A stretch of DNA of 16,248 nt, from positions 1-16,248 of the forward strand of contig JAEZHS010000245.1 in the NCBI GenBank assembly GCA_023436825.1, written 5' to 3'. The stretch comes from Pseudomonadota bacterium (GTDB lineage: Bacteria; Pseudomonadota; Alphaproteobacteria; Reyranellales; Reyranellaceae). Positions 1 to 7,691 of this stretch are shown piece by piece. Position 1 is the stretch's first letter. Every line of letters starts with the position of its first letter. The notes under the pieces are model-generated. The model was not told the DNA's origin and ran no database searches. It saw nothing but the letters and a program-made list of their open reading frames with translations. Made by a program: the position numbers and the translations under genes.

Positions 1-2
1 GC

Positions 3-548
3 GGCGCGGGCGTGCTGGTGCTCGAGGAACTCGAGCATGCCAAAGCCCGCGGCGCCAAGATCTACGCCGAGGTCGTGGGCTACGGCGCCACCTCGGACGG
101 CGCCGACATGGTGGCGCCGTCCGGCGAAGGCGCCGTGCGCTGCATGAAGCTCGCTGTCGACGGCTTCCCGGGCGCGGCGCGGCGCAACGCCCCGGTCGAC
201 TATATCAACACCCACGGCACCTCCACGCCGGTGGGCGACATCACCGAGCTCGATGCCATCCGCACAGTCTTCGGCAACAACAAGCTGCCTGCCGTCAGCT
301 CGACCAAGTCGCTGACCGGCCACAGCCAGGGTGCCACCGGCGCGCACGAGGCGGTTTATTCGCTGCTGATGCTGAAGGAAGACTTCGTCGCGGCCTCGGC
401 CAACGTCGAGAATGTCGATCCCGGTGTCGGCGACTATCCGGTGGCGCGCCAGCGCATCGACAATGCCGGCCTGCACACCGTGATGTCGAACAGCTTCGGC
501 TTCGGCGGCACCAACGCCTGTCTGCTCTTCTCGCGTTACGACCACTAA
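3..548 (+). CDS. fabB: beta-ketoacyl-ACP synthase I, C-terminal part (cut by window edge)
   Basis: This is the C-terminal half of a FabB-type condensing enzyme, which condenses malonyl-ACP with acyl-ACP in cytoplasmic type II fatty acid synthesis and is needed for the unsaturated branch. The reading frame is open to the left edge, so the true start lies outside the window. Two of the three catalytic residues are visible: the first His in [11 protein letters not shown] and the second His in [14 protein letters not shown]. The terminal [11 protein letters not shown] motif of KAS enzymes is also intact. The nucleophilic Cys would lie upstream and cannot be checked. The gene ends in TAA, 14 bases before fabI. 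In alphaproteobacteria fabA, fabB and fabI usually form one operon; the fabA part is inferred. FabB is favoured over FabF because of the short C-terminus and the [10 protein letters not shown] segment. Confidence 0.95.
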   Translation, partial: GAGVLVLEELEHAKARGAKIYAEVVGYGATSDGADMVAPSGEGAVRCMKLAVDGFPGAARRNAPVDYINTHGTSTPVGDITELDAIRTVFGNNKLPAVSSTKSLTGHSQGATGAHEAVYSLLMLKEDFVAASANVENVDPGVGDYPVARQRIDNAGLHTVMSNSFGFGGTNACLLFSRYDH

Positions 549-562
549 AAAGAAGAGGCATC

Positions 563-1474
563 ATGCCCAACGACCGGACCCTCTCGGCCGCCCCCGATGC
601 TTCCGGCGGAGGGGCGGCAAGCCCCTCCTCCACTCATACGCCGTCCAAAGCCATCGAGCTCCCCGAAGTCCCCAAATTGATGGCCGGCAAGCGCGGCCTG
701 GTGATGGGGGTGGCCAACGACCGTTCGATCGCCTGGGGCATCGCCTCGGCGCTGCATGCGGCCGGCGCGGAGATGGCCTTCACCTACCAGGGGGCGGCGT
801 TCGGCAAGCGCGTGCTGCCGATGGTCGCGAAGCTCGGCTCCAGGATCGTCGAGGAGGCCGACGTCGAGAACGAGGAGAGCCTCGATCGGCTGTTCGCCCG
901 GCTCGAGAAGGAATGGGGCCGGCTCGACTTCGTGGTCCACGCGATCGCCTTCTCCGACAAGGAGGAGCTGAAGGGCCGCTACGTCGACACCACCAAGGCC
1001 AACTTCCAGCGCAGCCTCACCATCTCCTGCTATTCCTTCACCGAGATCGCGCGGCGGGCGCTGCCGTTGATGACCGAGGGCGGCAGCCTGATCACGCTGA
1101 CCTACGAGGGCGCCGCGCGCGTCATGCCGTCCTACAACGTGATGGGCGTGGCCAAGGCGGCGTTGGAGGCGAGCGTGCGCTATCTCGCGGCCGATCTAGG
1201 CCCTCAGGGTGTGCGCGTGAACGCCATTTCGGCCGGACCGATGCGCACCCTGGCCGGCGCGGTGATCGGCAGTGCCCGCTATGTCTATCGCGTGTCGCGC
1301 GAGGCTTCGCCCCTGCGGCGCAATGTCGAGCTGACCGACGTCGGCGGTGCGGGCCTCTACCTGCTGTCCGACCTCAGCGCCGGCGTCACCGGAACCATCC
1401 ATTATGTCGACGCGGGCTACCACGCCATTGGCATGCCGCCGTCGCAGGCGAGCGAGAACGGCAACGCGGAATAA
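563..1474 (+). CDS. fabI: enoyl-ACP reductase (NADH), FabI type, with N-terminal extension
   Basis: FabI reduces trans-2-enoyl-ACP with NADH, the last step of each fatty acid elongation round, in the cytoplasm. The 303-residue protein has the atypical short-chain dehydrogenase fold of FabI: the nucleotide-binding segment GLVMGVANDRSIAWGIA at about residues 45-61 and the Tyr-X6-Lys catalytic pair in YNVMGVAK (Tyr191, Lys198), with the accessory Tyr at 181. FabI proteins normally begin a few residues before the MAGKRG segment. Here that Met is residue 40, preceded by an Ala/Ser/Pro/Gly-rich stretch. I keep the start at 563 because AAGAGG sits 5 bases upstream of it, while the ATG at 680 has no ribosome binding site. 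The extension looks disordered and its DNA holds a strong hairpin (608-628). The gene follows fabB by 14 bases, so co-transcription is likely. FabI is the classical triclosan and diazaborine target. Confidence 0.95.
   Translation: MPNDRTLSAAPDASGGGAASPSSTHTPSKAIELPEVPKLMAGKRGLVMGVANDRSIAWGIASALHAAGAEMAFTYQGAAFGKRVLPMVAKLGSRIVEEADVENEESLDRLFARLEKEWGRLDFVVHAIAFSDKEELKGRYVDTTKANFQRSLTISCYSFTEIARRALPLMTEGGSLITLTYEGAARVMPSYNVMGVAKAALEASVRYLAADLGPQGVRVNAISAGPMRTLAGAVIGSARYVYRVSREASPLRRNVELTDVGGAGLYLLSDLSAGVTGTIHYVDAGYHAIGMPPSQASENGNAE
608..628 (+). repeat. GC-rich hairpin inside the fabI N-terminal extension
   Basis: A perfect 8-bp inverted repeat, GGAGGGGC (608-615) and GCCCCTCC (621-628), flanks the 5-base loop GGCAA. 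Every stem pair but one is G-C. It sits 45 bases after the chosen fabI start and 52 bases before the ATG at which most FabI proteins would begin. No T-run follows, so it is not a Rho-independent terminator. It could tune fabB/fabI expression or be an accident of a low-complexity coding stretch. Confidence 0.5.
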
Positions 1475-1489
1475 CGGCGGCAAGCCGCC
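1475..1489 (+). repeat. small inverted repeat covering the ribosome-binding region of the ankyrin gene
   Basis: GGCGG (1476-1480) and CCGCC (1485-1489) form a perfect stem around CAAG directly between the fabI stop and the ATG at 1490. It occupies exactly the place where a Shine-Dalgarno sequence would be expected, and none is visible. If it folds in mRNA it should lower initiation at 1490 and make the downstream gene depend on ribosomes finishing fabI. The effect is inference. Confidence 0.4.
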
Positions 1490-2146
1490 ATGCACGCCCG
1501 CTCCCTCTGGCGCATGGCGTTGCTTGTTGCGCTTTCGATCCTGCCCATGACCGCCGCTGCACAGACCATGATCGAGGCTGCCGAGCGCGGCGACACGGCA
1601 GCCATCGAGCGCCTGATCGTCACCGGCTCACCGGTCGATGCGCCCAATGCCGCCGGACAGACGCCGCTCCTGCTGGCGGTCCAGCGCGACCATCTTGCCG
1701 CCGCGACCCGGTTGATCGATGCCGGCGCCAACATCAACGCGCAGGCGGCGAACCAGGACACACCCTGGCTGCTCGCCGGCGCGCTCGGCCGAACGGCGAT
1801 GCTGCGCCACATGCTGCCAAAGGGCCCCGATTTCTCGATCCGCAACCGCTTCGGCGGCAACGCGCTGATACCCGCCTGCGAGCGCGCGCATGTCGATACG
1901 GTCGCCTTCCTTGTGACCACGCCGATCGACGTGAATCACGTCAACAACCTCGGCTGGACCTGCCTGCTCGAGATCGTGATCCTGGGCGATGGCGGGCCGA
2001 GGCATGTCGAGGTCACGAAGCTGGTGCTGGCGGCCGGCGCCAATCCCAACATCGCCGACCGCGACGGCGTCTCGCCGCTACAGCATGCCCGTCGTCGCGG
2101 CCAGCAGGAGGTCGCGGCCTTGATCGAAGCGGCAGGAGGGCGGTAG
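1490..2146 (+). CDS. secreted ankyrin-repeat protein
   Basis: This is a 218-residue protein with a Sec-type signal peptide: basic start, hydrophobic core ALLVALSILPM, and probable cleavage after AAA at about residue 24. The rest is a run of roughly five ankyrin repeats, visible as recurring units such as GQTPLLLAVQRDHLAAATRL, DAGANINAQAANQDTPWLLA and AAGANPNIADRDGVSPLQHA. Ankyrin repeats are protein-binding scaffolds without catalytic activity, so this is probably a periplasmic binding or inhibitor protein whose partner is unknown. It begins 15 bases after fabI and is probably read from the same transcript, although no link to fatty acid synthesis is evident. An in-frame ATG at 1514 is a weaker alternative because it would shorten the n-region. 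The stop is TAG. Confidence 0.88.
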   Translation: MHARSLWRMALLVALSILPMTAAAQTMIEAAERGDTAAIERLIVTGSPVDAPNAAGQTPLLLAVQRDHLAAATRLIDAGANINAQAANQDTPWLLAGALGRTAMLRHMLPKGPDFSIRNRFGGNALIPACERAHVDTVAFLVTTPIDVNHVNNLGWTCLLEIVILGDGGPRHVEVTKLVLAAGANPNIADRDGVSPLQHARRRGQQEVAALIEAAGGR

Positions 2147-2179
2147 CCCGTCGAGCTTCATCGGCGCTACACTCCACTC

Positions 2180-2617
2180 ATGCGCCCGATCGCCCTGCTT
2201 CTTCTTGCCTGCAGCATCGTGTGTGGCGCGGTGCCGTCGATCGCCATCGCCGAACCGCTTACACCGGTGCGCTTCCAACAGATCCTCGCCACCGCCAAGG
2301 CATATGCGGCGGACCGCACGCTGATCTTCTACTGCATCCGCGATGAACCGGGGATGCTGCCCTTCAACTACCTCGTCATCCACACCGAGACCGAGGCCGC
2401 ACTCAACAAGCTCAAGGCGGTGGGCAGCGAGGCCAAGCAGAACGCCGAGCTGGTGGAGGCCGTGATGGCCAATGTTCGCTACCCTGCAGCCGGCGCCAGC
2501 GACTCGGCGATGGACGCCGAATGCAAATCAAAGAACGTAAAGCAAAGCTATTTCACGTTCTCCGGCCCGCTGATCACGCCGCTCGACAAGCGGCCGCCGT
2601 TCGACATCCTGAAGTAA
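2180..2617 (+). CDS. small secreted protein of unknown function
   Basis: I do not recognise a family for this 145-residue protein. The N-terminus MRPIALLLLACSIVCGAVPSIA is a signal peptide, with probable cleavage after AIA at about residue 24. The LLAC segment resembles a lipobox only weakly and lies too close to the N-terminus to be convincing. The mature part has two Cys residues (in FYCIRDEP and DAECKSKN), which could form one disulfide in the periplasm, followed by a segment rich in Lys, Ser and aromatic residues. It starts 33 bases after the ankyrin gene without a clear ribosome binding site and may be the last gene of the fab transcript. A hairpin follows the stop. Codon use matches its neighbours, so I regard the ORF as real. 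Confidence 0.75.
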   Translation: MRPIALLLLACSIVCGAVPSIAIAEPLTPVRFQQILATAKAYAADRTLIFYCIRDEPGMLPFNYLVIHTETEAALNKLKAVGSEAKQNAELVEAVMANVRYPAAGASDSAMDAECKSKNVKQSYFTFSGPLITPLDKRPPFDILK

Positions 2618-2627
2618 GGTCGCTTCG

Positions 2628-2651
2628 GATCATCGTCCTGCGCCGATGATC
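2628..2651. terminator. probable shared terminator between convergent genes
   Basis: A perfect 8-bp inverted repeat, GATCATCG (2628-2635) and CGATGATC (2644-2651), surrounds an 8-base loop. It lies 10 bases after the plus-strand stop and contains the TGA stop (2630-2632) of the minus-strand gene within its left arm. It is symmetric and could act in both directions. No T-run follows on either strand, so intrinsic termination is not certain. Confidence 0.5.
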
Positions 2652-3139
2652 TGAACGCTTCGTATGACGCTTTCGGCGAATTGCCGTTGCTCGGGCGAAT
2701 TGCCGGCGTGCTGCAGCATGGTCGCAGAGCCGTGGCGACGTTCGCCGATTCGCACGATCGTGAACCTCAACTGCAGGAGCTCGCCCTTTCCGTTCTTCAT
2801 CGTCGACTCGAACGAGAGGCCCGAGAGGCCCGAGATCGACGCCGGCGTCTTGTCGGCCGGTGCTGCAATACCCGCAGCCAGGAGCATTACCCTGGCGATA
2901 TCCTCGAGTGACCCGCTGTCAGCCCCAAAGGAGAGGACGATCGACGTCGATCTGTCCTGGCTGACGGCAACGAGAGCGTTGTCGGCACCGACGCTGTAGG
3001 TCCAGTCGTCGGGAACCTGCACGGTGAAGGCCGGCAAGCCGCGGGCCGGATGTCGCAGCTCGCGAGCCGACGCTGCAGCAGCGATCGCAACGCAGAGAAG
3101 AACCGCTGCCAGGCGGCCGAAGAGAACCGCGAGTTTCAT
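2630..3139 (-). CDS. secreted protein of unknown function, possibly PsbP/DcrB-like fold
   Basis: With the start at 3139 the protein begins MKLAVLFGRLAAVLLCVAIA, a typical Sec signal peptide probably cut after ASA at residue 25, leaving about 144 mature residues. A longer reading from 3157 adds MRSVSH in front and is less natural. The mature sequence shows an alternating beta pattern: FTVQVPDDWTYSV, then an SIVLSFG strand, a helical middle, and two late strands before an amphipathic C-terminal helix (FAESVIRSVQ). That resembles the PsbP/DcrB/Mog1-like fold common in small secreted bacterial proteins. This is a fold impression, not an identification. It converges on the gene ending at 2617, where the two share a hairpin, and is divergent from the GST-like gene with only 38 bases between starts. 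Confidence 0.72.
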   Translation of the reverse strand: MKLAVLFGRLAAVLLCVAIAAAASARELRHPARGLPAFTVQVPDDWTYSVGADNALVAVSQDRSTSIVLSFGADSGSLEDIARVMLLAAGIAAPADKTPASISGLSGLSFESTMKNGKGELLQLRFTIVRIGERRHGSATMLQHAGNSPEQRQFAESVIRSVQIIGAGR

Positions 3140-3177
3140 GTGCGAGACACTACGCATTGCGGCACTATTGCGCCACC

Positions 3178-3828
3178 ATGACTGCGGACCGCCTCATCCT
3201 GCACGGCAGCTTCACCTCGAGCTCGAGCTACAAGCCGATGCTCTTCCTGGCGCTGAGCGGCCTGCCATTCTCGTTTCGCACCGTCAATCTCAAGAACGGC
3301 GTGCAGAAGGAGGCAGCCCACCTCGCGATCAACCGCTATGGCCAGGTCCCGGTGCTGCGCCACGGCGATCTCACGCTGGTGATGTCGAACGTGATCCTCG
3401 ACTATCTCGCGCGGACCACCGGCCATTTCGAGCCCAGGACGGAGCAGCATCGCTGGCAGGCCCGCGAATGGCTGTCCTGGGAGAACGACGCCGTCACCAA
3501 CGTGGCGCGCGTCCGCCATTTCGCCCGCTTCCGCCCCGACGTGTCGCAGGACATCGTGAGCTTCTTCCGCCCGCTTGCCGAGGCTGCGCTCGATTTCGCC
3601 GACAAGGCGCTCCAGGGCCGCGAATGGCTGGTGGGCGATGCCTGCTCGATCGCCGACATCGGCTGCTGGGGCCGCATGGTGTTCGCGGCCGAAGGCGGCC
3701 TGTCGCTCGACGCGCGACCCAATCTCGCCGCGTGGCGCGACCGGATGATGGCAATGCCGGGCTTTGCCCTGCCCTACGATCTCATTCCGAAGAAGGACGC
3801 CGAGTTCGCCGGCGCCGCGCCACGGTAG
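3178..3828 (+). CDS. glutathione S-transferase family protein
   Basis: The 216-residue protein has the two-domain GST layout. An N-terminal thioredoxin-like domain (about residues 4-80) carries the cis-proline signature GQVPVL, and an all-helical C-terminal domain carries the N-capping motif DACSIADI. Family members conjugate glutathione to electrophiles or act as reductases or isomerases in the cytoplasm; the substrate here cannot be read from sequence. Two points are unusual. The usual Glu-Ser pair that holds the glutathione gamma-glutamyl group is replaced by Ser-Asn in VMSNVILDYL, and the first beta strand ends in a serine-rich run (SFTSSSSYKPM) where the catalytic Ser/Cys/Tyr would lie. 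I use the ATG at 3178. An upstream in-frame TTG at 3157 would overlap the divergent gene's alternative start. The stop is TAG. Confidence 0.88.
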   Translation: MTADRLILHGSFTSSSSYKPMLFLALSGLPFSFRTVNLKNGVQKEAAHLAINRYGQVPVLRHGDLTLVMSNVILDYLARTTGHFEPRTEQHRWQAREWLSWENDAVTNVARVRHFARFRPDVSQDIVSFFRPLAEAALDFADKALQGREWLVGDACSIADIGCWGRMVFAAEGGLSLDARPNLAAWRDRMMAMPGFALPYDLIPKKDAEFAGAAPR

Positions 3829-3856
3829 CAACGGCGCGAGGCGACGACGCCGGTTG
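3829..3856. terminator. possible terminator between GST and hyuB (convergent)
   Basis: CAACGGCG (3829-3836) pairs with CGCCGGTTG (3848-3856), leaving one bulged G, around an 11-base loop. The structure fills the whole 28-base gap between the two convergent stop codons. There is no T-run on either strand, so this is a weak call based on position and symmetry. Confidence 0.35.
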
Positions 3857-5602
3857 TCAGTCCGCTGCGGCGACGCCGCCGCGCAGGCGGCCGGTCGTTG
3901 CGACGTCGACGATGCCGGTCGCGGCGTCGACGGCGACGCCGTAGACCTCGCGCGCGGCAGTAACGCTCACCACACCGTCCAGCACGTCGCGCGCCACGGC
4001 CGCCGGATCGCGCTGCCGCGGATCGCCCCAGCCGCCGCCGCCGGCCGAGCGCACCTTGAAGACCGGGTTGCGCAGCGACCGCTTGCCGTAGGGCGGCAGG
4101 TCGTTCACGAGCTGGCCGTCGCTGGCGATCGTCATGTCCGCGCCCGCACCCTCGCCACCGCCGTTGACACCGAAGGCGGCGGCGTAAGTCAGGCCTTCGC
4201 TGCGGAAGGACTGCACCACGTCGCCTGCGACCTCGGCTTCGTACTCCACGCCGGCGCCGCCACGACGCTCACCTGGGCCGGCGCTGTCGCAGCGAATCTC
4301 ATGGCGGTGGATACGGATGGGATAGAGCCGCTCGTAAGCCTCGACATTGGGCACGGTCAACCCGCCCAGCGCGCCGATCAGGCCGATCTGGTGGAAGCCG
4401 TCGCGTTCGGCAACGGCGCCGGCACCCGACAGCGCATTCCAGTGATAGAGCACATAGGGCTCGTCCGCCGCGTTGCGGCCGGTACTGATGCCGTGCACCG
4501 TCTTCCCCCAGCCGGCGCAGGCGCGTCGCGGATCGGCCTTGGCCAACGCCTTCCAGATCGCGTGCACGATCTCGTGGCCCATGTACATGGTACTCATGGT
4601 CTGCGGCGCCGGCGCGTTGGGATTGATCAGCGTTCCCGGCGGCAGGATCAGGCGCGCCGAGCGGAACGTGCCCTCGTTGATCGGGATATCGCCGCCCAGG
4701 AACGAGGCGAGGCCGACATAGGTCAGCGAGTGAGTGTTGGCGATCGGGCTGTTCTTGAAGCCCCGCATCTGCGGATCGGTGCCGGTGTAGTCGACCGTCA
4801 GGCTGTCGCCCTCGATCGTCAGCGTGACATGGATGTTGAACCGGCCGGGAGCGAAGCAGTCGTTGTCGGTGTGCTCGTCGCCTTCGTAGACGCCGTCGGG
4901 CAACGAGGCGATGACCTGGCGGAAGCGTGCATCGGCATGGTCGAGCACTGCGTCGAAGATGTCGGCGATCGCGGCGGCGCCGAGCTCTGCGCCCAGCGTC
5001 ACGATGCGGTCGCCGCCCACCCGTGTCGCACCGATCATCGCCTGCAGGTCGCCGTCGAGCAGCTCGGGCGTGCGGCTGTTGAGCAGCAGGAGCTGCCACA
5101 CGTCGCGGCGGATCTCGTTCTTCTCCACGACGCGGATCGGCGGCAGACGGATGCCTTCGTGGAAGATCTCCGTCGCCTCGCCGTTGTAGGTGCCGGGCGC
5201 GCCGCCGCCGATGTCGGACTGGTGGGCGCGGGCGCAGGCGAAGGCGACCAGCCGACCGCCGACGAACACCGGGCTGGCGATGACCCAGTCGGGCAGGTGG
5301 TTGCCGCCGGCGACGTAGGGATCGTTCATCAGGAAGGCGTCGCCTTCGGAGATGTCGTCGCCGAAGGCCGCGACCAGCGCGCGGACGGCGAAGCCGCCGC
5401 CCGCGGCATGGGCCGGCAATCCCTCGGCCTGGCTGATGATGTGGCCATCGCGGCCGGTGATGAAGCAGGTGAAGTCGTGCGCCTGACTGAAGATCGGGCT
5501 CAGTGCCGTCTGCTGCATCACCCAGCCCATCTGCCGGCAGATATGGTCGAGACGGTTCTGGGTCAGCGCGAGGAGGACGGGATCGACGTTTCGCTTGTCC
5601 AT
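3857..5602 (-). CDS. hyuB: hydantoinase B / 5-oxoprolinase beta-type subunit
   Basis: This 581-residue protein is a full-length HyuB. With HyuA the family performs ATP-dependent opening of small cyclic amides such as 5-oxoproline and N-methylhydantoin; acetone carboxylase subunits are relatives. Family blocks in order: ISQAEGLPAHAAGGG at about 56-70, the MNDPYVAGGNHLPD block at 92-105, AHQSDIGGGAPG at 126-137, DYTGTDPQMRGF in the middle, the PGERRGGAGVEYE block, and the C-terminal GGGGWGDP. The start at 5602 is well supported by GAGGTGA four bases upstream; that site overlaps the hyuA stop, so the two are coupled. It is the last gene of the operon. No third small subunit follows, which argues against acetone carboxylase. 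The exact substrate is not deducible. The HyuB assignment is secure and the symbol is generic. Confidence 0.93.
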   Translation of the reverse strand: MDKRNVDPVLLALTQNRLDHICRQMGWVMQQTALSPIFSQAHDFTCFITGRDGHIISQAEGLPAHAAGGGFAVRALVAAFGDDISEGDAFLMNDPYVAGGNHLPDWVIASPVFVGGRLVAFACARAHQSDIGGGAPGTYNGEATEIFHEGIRLPPIRVVEKNEIRRDVWQLLLLNSRTPELLDGDLQAMIGATRVGGDRIVTLGAELGAAAIADIFDAVLDHADARFRQVIASLPDGVYEGDEHTDNDCFAPGRFNIHVTLTIEGDSLTVDYTGTDPQMRGFKNSPIANTHSLTYVGLASFLGGDIPINEGTFRSARLILPPGTLINPNAPAPQTMSTMYMGHEIVHAIWKALAKADPRRACAGWGKTVHGISTGRNAADEPYVLYHWNALSGAGAVAERDGFHQIGLIGALGGLTVPNVEAYERLYPIRIHRHEIRCDSAGPGERRGGAGVEYEAEVAGDVVQSFRSEGLTYAAAFGVNGGGEGAGADMTIASDGQLVNDLPPYGKRSLRNPVFKVRSAGGGGWGDPRQRDPAAVARDVLDGVVSVTAAREVYGVAVDAATGIVDVATTGRLRGGVAAAD

Positions 5603-5606
5603 GGGC

Positions 5607-7691
5607 TCACCTCAAGTCGATTACATAGTTGCCGGCCTTGTCGACGCTGACATGGTCGCCGGGACCGGCATAGAGGGTCATCGTGTGTTCCTCGATGACC
5701 AGCGGTCCTGACAGTTCGTGTCCAGCGCCGAGGTCGGCGCCGCGATAGACCGGCACATCGGCCCAGCCTGCGCCCTTGTCGATGAAGACGCGGCGCGTCT
5801 CGGCGGCACGCGGCGTCGCCGCGGCCTGCTCCCGTTTGGGCACGGCGAGCGCGGAGGCCGGCAGCGTCGCCACAACACGCAGGGCGGCGATGCGGATCGG
5901 CGTGATGGGCTTGATATGGCCGTAGAGCCGCCGGTGCTCTGCCTCGAACCGGCCCTTGAGCGCGGCGACGTCGTCCAGGCCGGGATCGTAGTCGACCTGA
6001 ACCGACCGCATCTGGCCCTTGTAGACGAGATCGGCCACGCAGCGCAGGGAGACGGGTGACGTCGACGATTCGGCACCGATCTCCTCAGTCGCGGCCGCGG
6101 CGAGCTCGGCGAAGGCGGCGGGCAGCTTCGCGAGGGCCTCGTCGCCCAGCGGCGCATCGAACACGCGATAGAGATCGTGACGGATGTCGCTGTCGAGCAT
6201 GCCCAGCGCGCAGAAGGCGCCGGCGTGGCGGGGAACGTAGACCCGCCGGCAGCCCAGCATGCGGCCCACCGTGGCGCCGTGCATCGGGCCTGCGCCACCG
6301 GCCGCGATCAGCGTGTAGCGCGCAGGGTTGAGGCCGCGCTTGACGCTGATCTCCTCGACGGCATGCAGCAGGTTCTGCTCGAGGAGCTGCACGATGCCGA
6401 TCGCCGCTTCCTCCACGTCGAGTCCGAGCGGGCCGGCGACCCGGTCGGCGCAGGCGGCCCGTGCCCGCTCGGCGTCGATCACGACCGAGCCGTCGCCGAT
6501 CGGTCCGGCGCGCCTGCGGCCGAGCACGACCAGCGCATCGGTCGTCGTGGCATCGCTGCCGCCGCGACCGTATGCGGCAGGCCCCGGTGCCGCCCCCGCG
6601 CCCTGCGGTCCGCAGCGCAGCAGGCCCGCCTCGTCAACCCGGGCGATCGTGCCTCCGCCGGCGCCGACGGTGTGGATGTCGATGGCCGGCAGGCCGACAT
6701 GGTGGCCGCCGATTCCGAAGCCGTCGATGAGCTGCGCGCGGCCCGATTGCAGCATGCTGACGTCGCAGCTCGTGCCGCCGATTTCCATGGTGATCAGGTT
6801 GTCGCTGCCGCATAGACGCCCGTAGTAGCGCATGGCGCCGATGCCGGCCGCCGGGCCGGACAGGCAGAGGCCGACCGGCGCACGCGCCACGCGGCTGAGC
6901 CCAATGGCGCCGCCGTTGCTCTGGATCAGCGCCACTTCACCGCCGAAGCCGAGATCGCGCAGCCGTTCGCCCAGCGCCTCCAGATAGGCGATGACGCGGC
7001 GGCGGATGTAGGCGTCGATGACCGTGGTCGAGCCGCGTTCGTATTCGCCCACGATCGGCGCCAGACGAGAAGACAGCGACACCGAGATCTGCGGCGCCAC
7101 GCTGCGGATGATCTCGGCGGCCTCTTCTTCGTGGCGGCCGTTGGCATAGGCGTTGATGAAGCAGATGGCGACGGTCTCGACACCGCGTTCGGCGAATGCC
7201 GCTACCGCGTCCCGCACGTCGTCGGCCGACAGCGGCACCAGTTCCTGTCCCCACGCGTCGAGGCGCCCGCGCACGCCAAGCCGCAGGTAGCGCGGCACCA
7301 GAGGCTCGGCGAACGGCGTCCGATGGTCCCACGGATTCTCGCGGATGCTGCGCCGGATCTCGACGCTGTCGCGGAAGCCCGCGGTCGTCAGCATGCCGAT
7401 CCTGGCGCCCTTGCGCTCCAGCACGGTGTTCGTGGCGATAGTCGAGCCGTGCACGAACCAGCCGCAGCGGCCGAGCAGCTCGGGCACCGTGATGCCGAGG
7501 CCGGCGGCCGCGGCGGCCACGGCATCGAGCACGCCCTGGCTGGGATCGCTCGGCACCGACGGCACCTTGAAGACATCGATGGTGCCGTCGGGCTGCTCGA
7601 CGACGAGATCGGTGAAGGTGCCGCCGACATCGACGCCGATACGGGTGGCGGCCGGGCCGCGGGGAACTGACGCTTCGGGCATGACGATCAC
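5607..7691 (-). CDS. hyuA: hydantoinase A / 5-oxoprolinase alpha-type subunit
   Basis: This 694-residue HyuA belongs to the actin/ASKHA-like ATPase fold and phosphorylates the cyclic amide so that the paired HyuB can open it. Visible motifs are the first phosphate loop DVGGTFTD (21-28), HGSTIATNTVLERKG (81-95), LIQSNGG (255-261), SGPAAG (278-283), the second phosphate loop MEIGGTSCDVS (302-312), HTVGAGGGTIA (340-350), the GPQGAGAAPGPAAYGRGG block (361-378) and AAGGAGPMHG further on. The start is a GTG at 7691 whose GTGA overlaps the DUF1028 stop by four bases, a coupling geometry. An ATG three codons later (7682) is an equally possible start, and neither has a clear ribosome binding site. hyuB follows after 4 bases. 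Nothing is missing, so the enzyme should be functional if expressed. Confidence 0.93.
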   Translation of the reverse strand: MIVMPEASVPRGPAATRIGVDVGGTFTDLVVEQPDGTIDVFKVPSVPSDPSQGVLDAVAAAAAGLGITVPELLGRCGWFVHGSTIATNTVLERKGARIGMLTTAGFRDSVEIRRSIRENPWDHRTPFAEPLVPRYLRLGVRGRLDAWGQELVPLSADDVRDAVAAFAERGVETVAICFINAYANGRHEEEAAEIIRSVAPQISVSLSSRLAPIVGEYERGSTTVIDAYIRRRVIAYLEALGERLRDLGFGGEVALIQSNGGAIGLSRVARAPVGLCLSGPAAGIGAMRYYGRLCGSDNLITMEIGGTSCDVSMLQSGRAQLIDGFGIGGHHVGLPAIDIHTVGAGGGTIARVDEAGLLRCGPQGAGAAPGPAAYGRGGSDATTTDALVVLGRRRAGPIGDGSVVIDAERARAACADRVAGPLGLDVEEAAIGIVQLLEQNLLHAVEEISVKRGLNPARYTLIAAGGAGPMHGATVGRMLGCRRVYVPRHAGAFCALGMLDSDIRHDLYRVFDAPLGDEALAKLPAAFAELAAAATEEIGAESSTSPVSLRCVADLVYKGQMRSVQVDYDPGLDDVAALKGRFEAEHRRLYGHIKPITPIRIAALRVVATLPASALAVPKREQAAATPRAAETRRVFIDKGAGWADVPVYRGADLGAGHELSGPLVIEEHTMTLYAGPGDHVSVDKAGNYVIDLR

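Noticed and set aside
913..2346. 477-codon plus-strand frame across fabI and the ankyrin gene
   Set aside because: Out-of-frame shadow of two well-supported genes; composition is Arg/Ala/Pro-rich with no recognisable domain.
2180..2617. Lipoprotein call for the small secreted protein
   Set aside because: The Cys at residue 11 lacks a good lipobox and the preceding segment is too short; a plain signal peptide with cleavage near residue 24 fits better.
3764..5650. Long open frame on the plus strand (over 600 codons) opposite hyuB
   Set aside because: It is the antisense of a clear HyuB. The translation is rich in Arg, Ala, Val and His without family motifs, as expected from high G+C DNA in which stops are rare.
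3857..7691. HyuAB as acetone carboxylase
   Set aside because: No small third subunit gene follows, and the context of importer plus DUF1028 fits amide metabolism better. The families are related, so biochemical exclusion is not possible from sequence.
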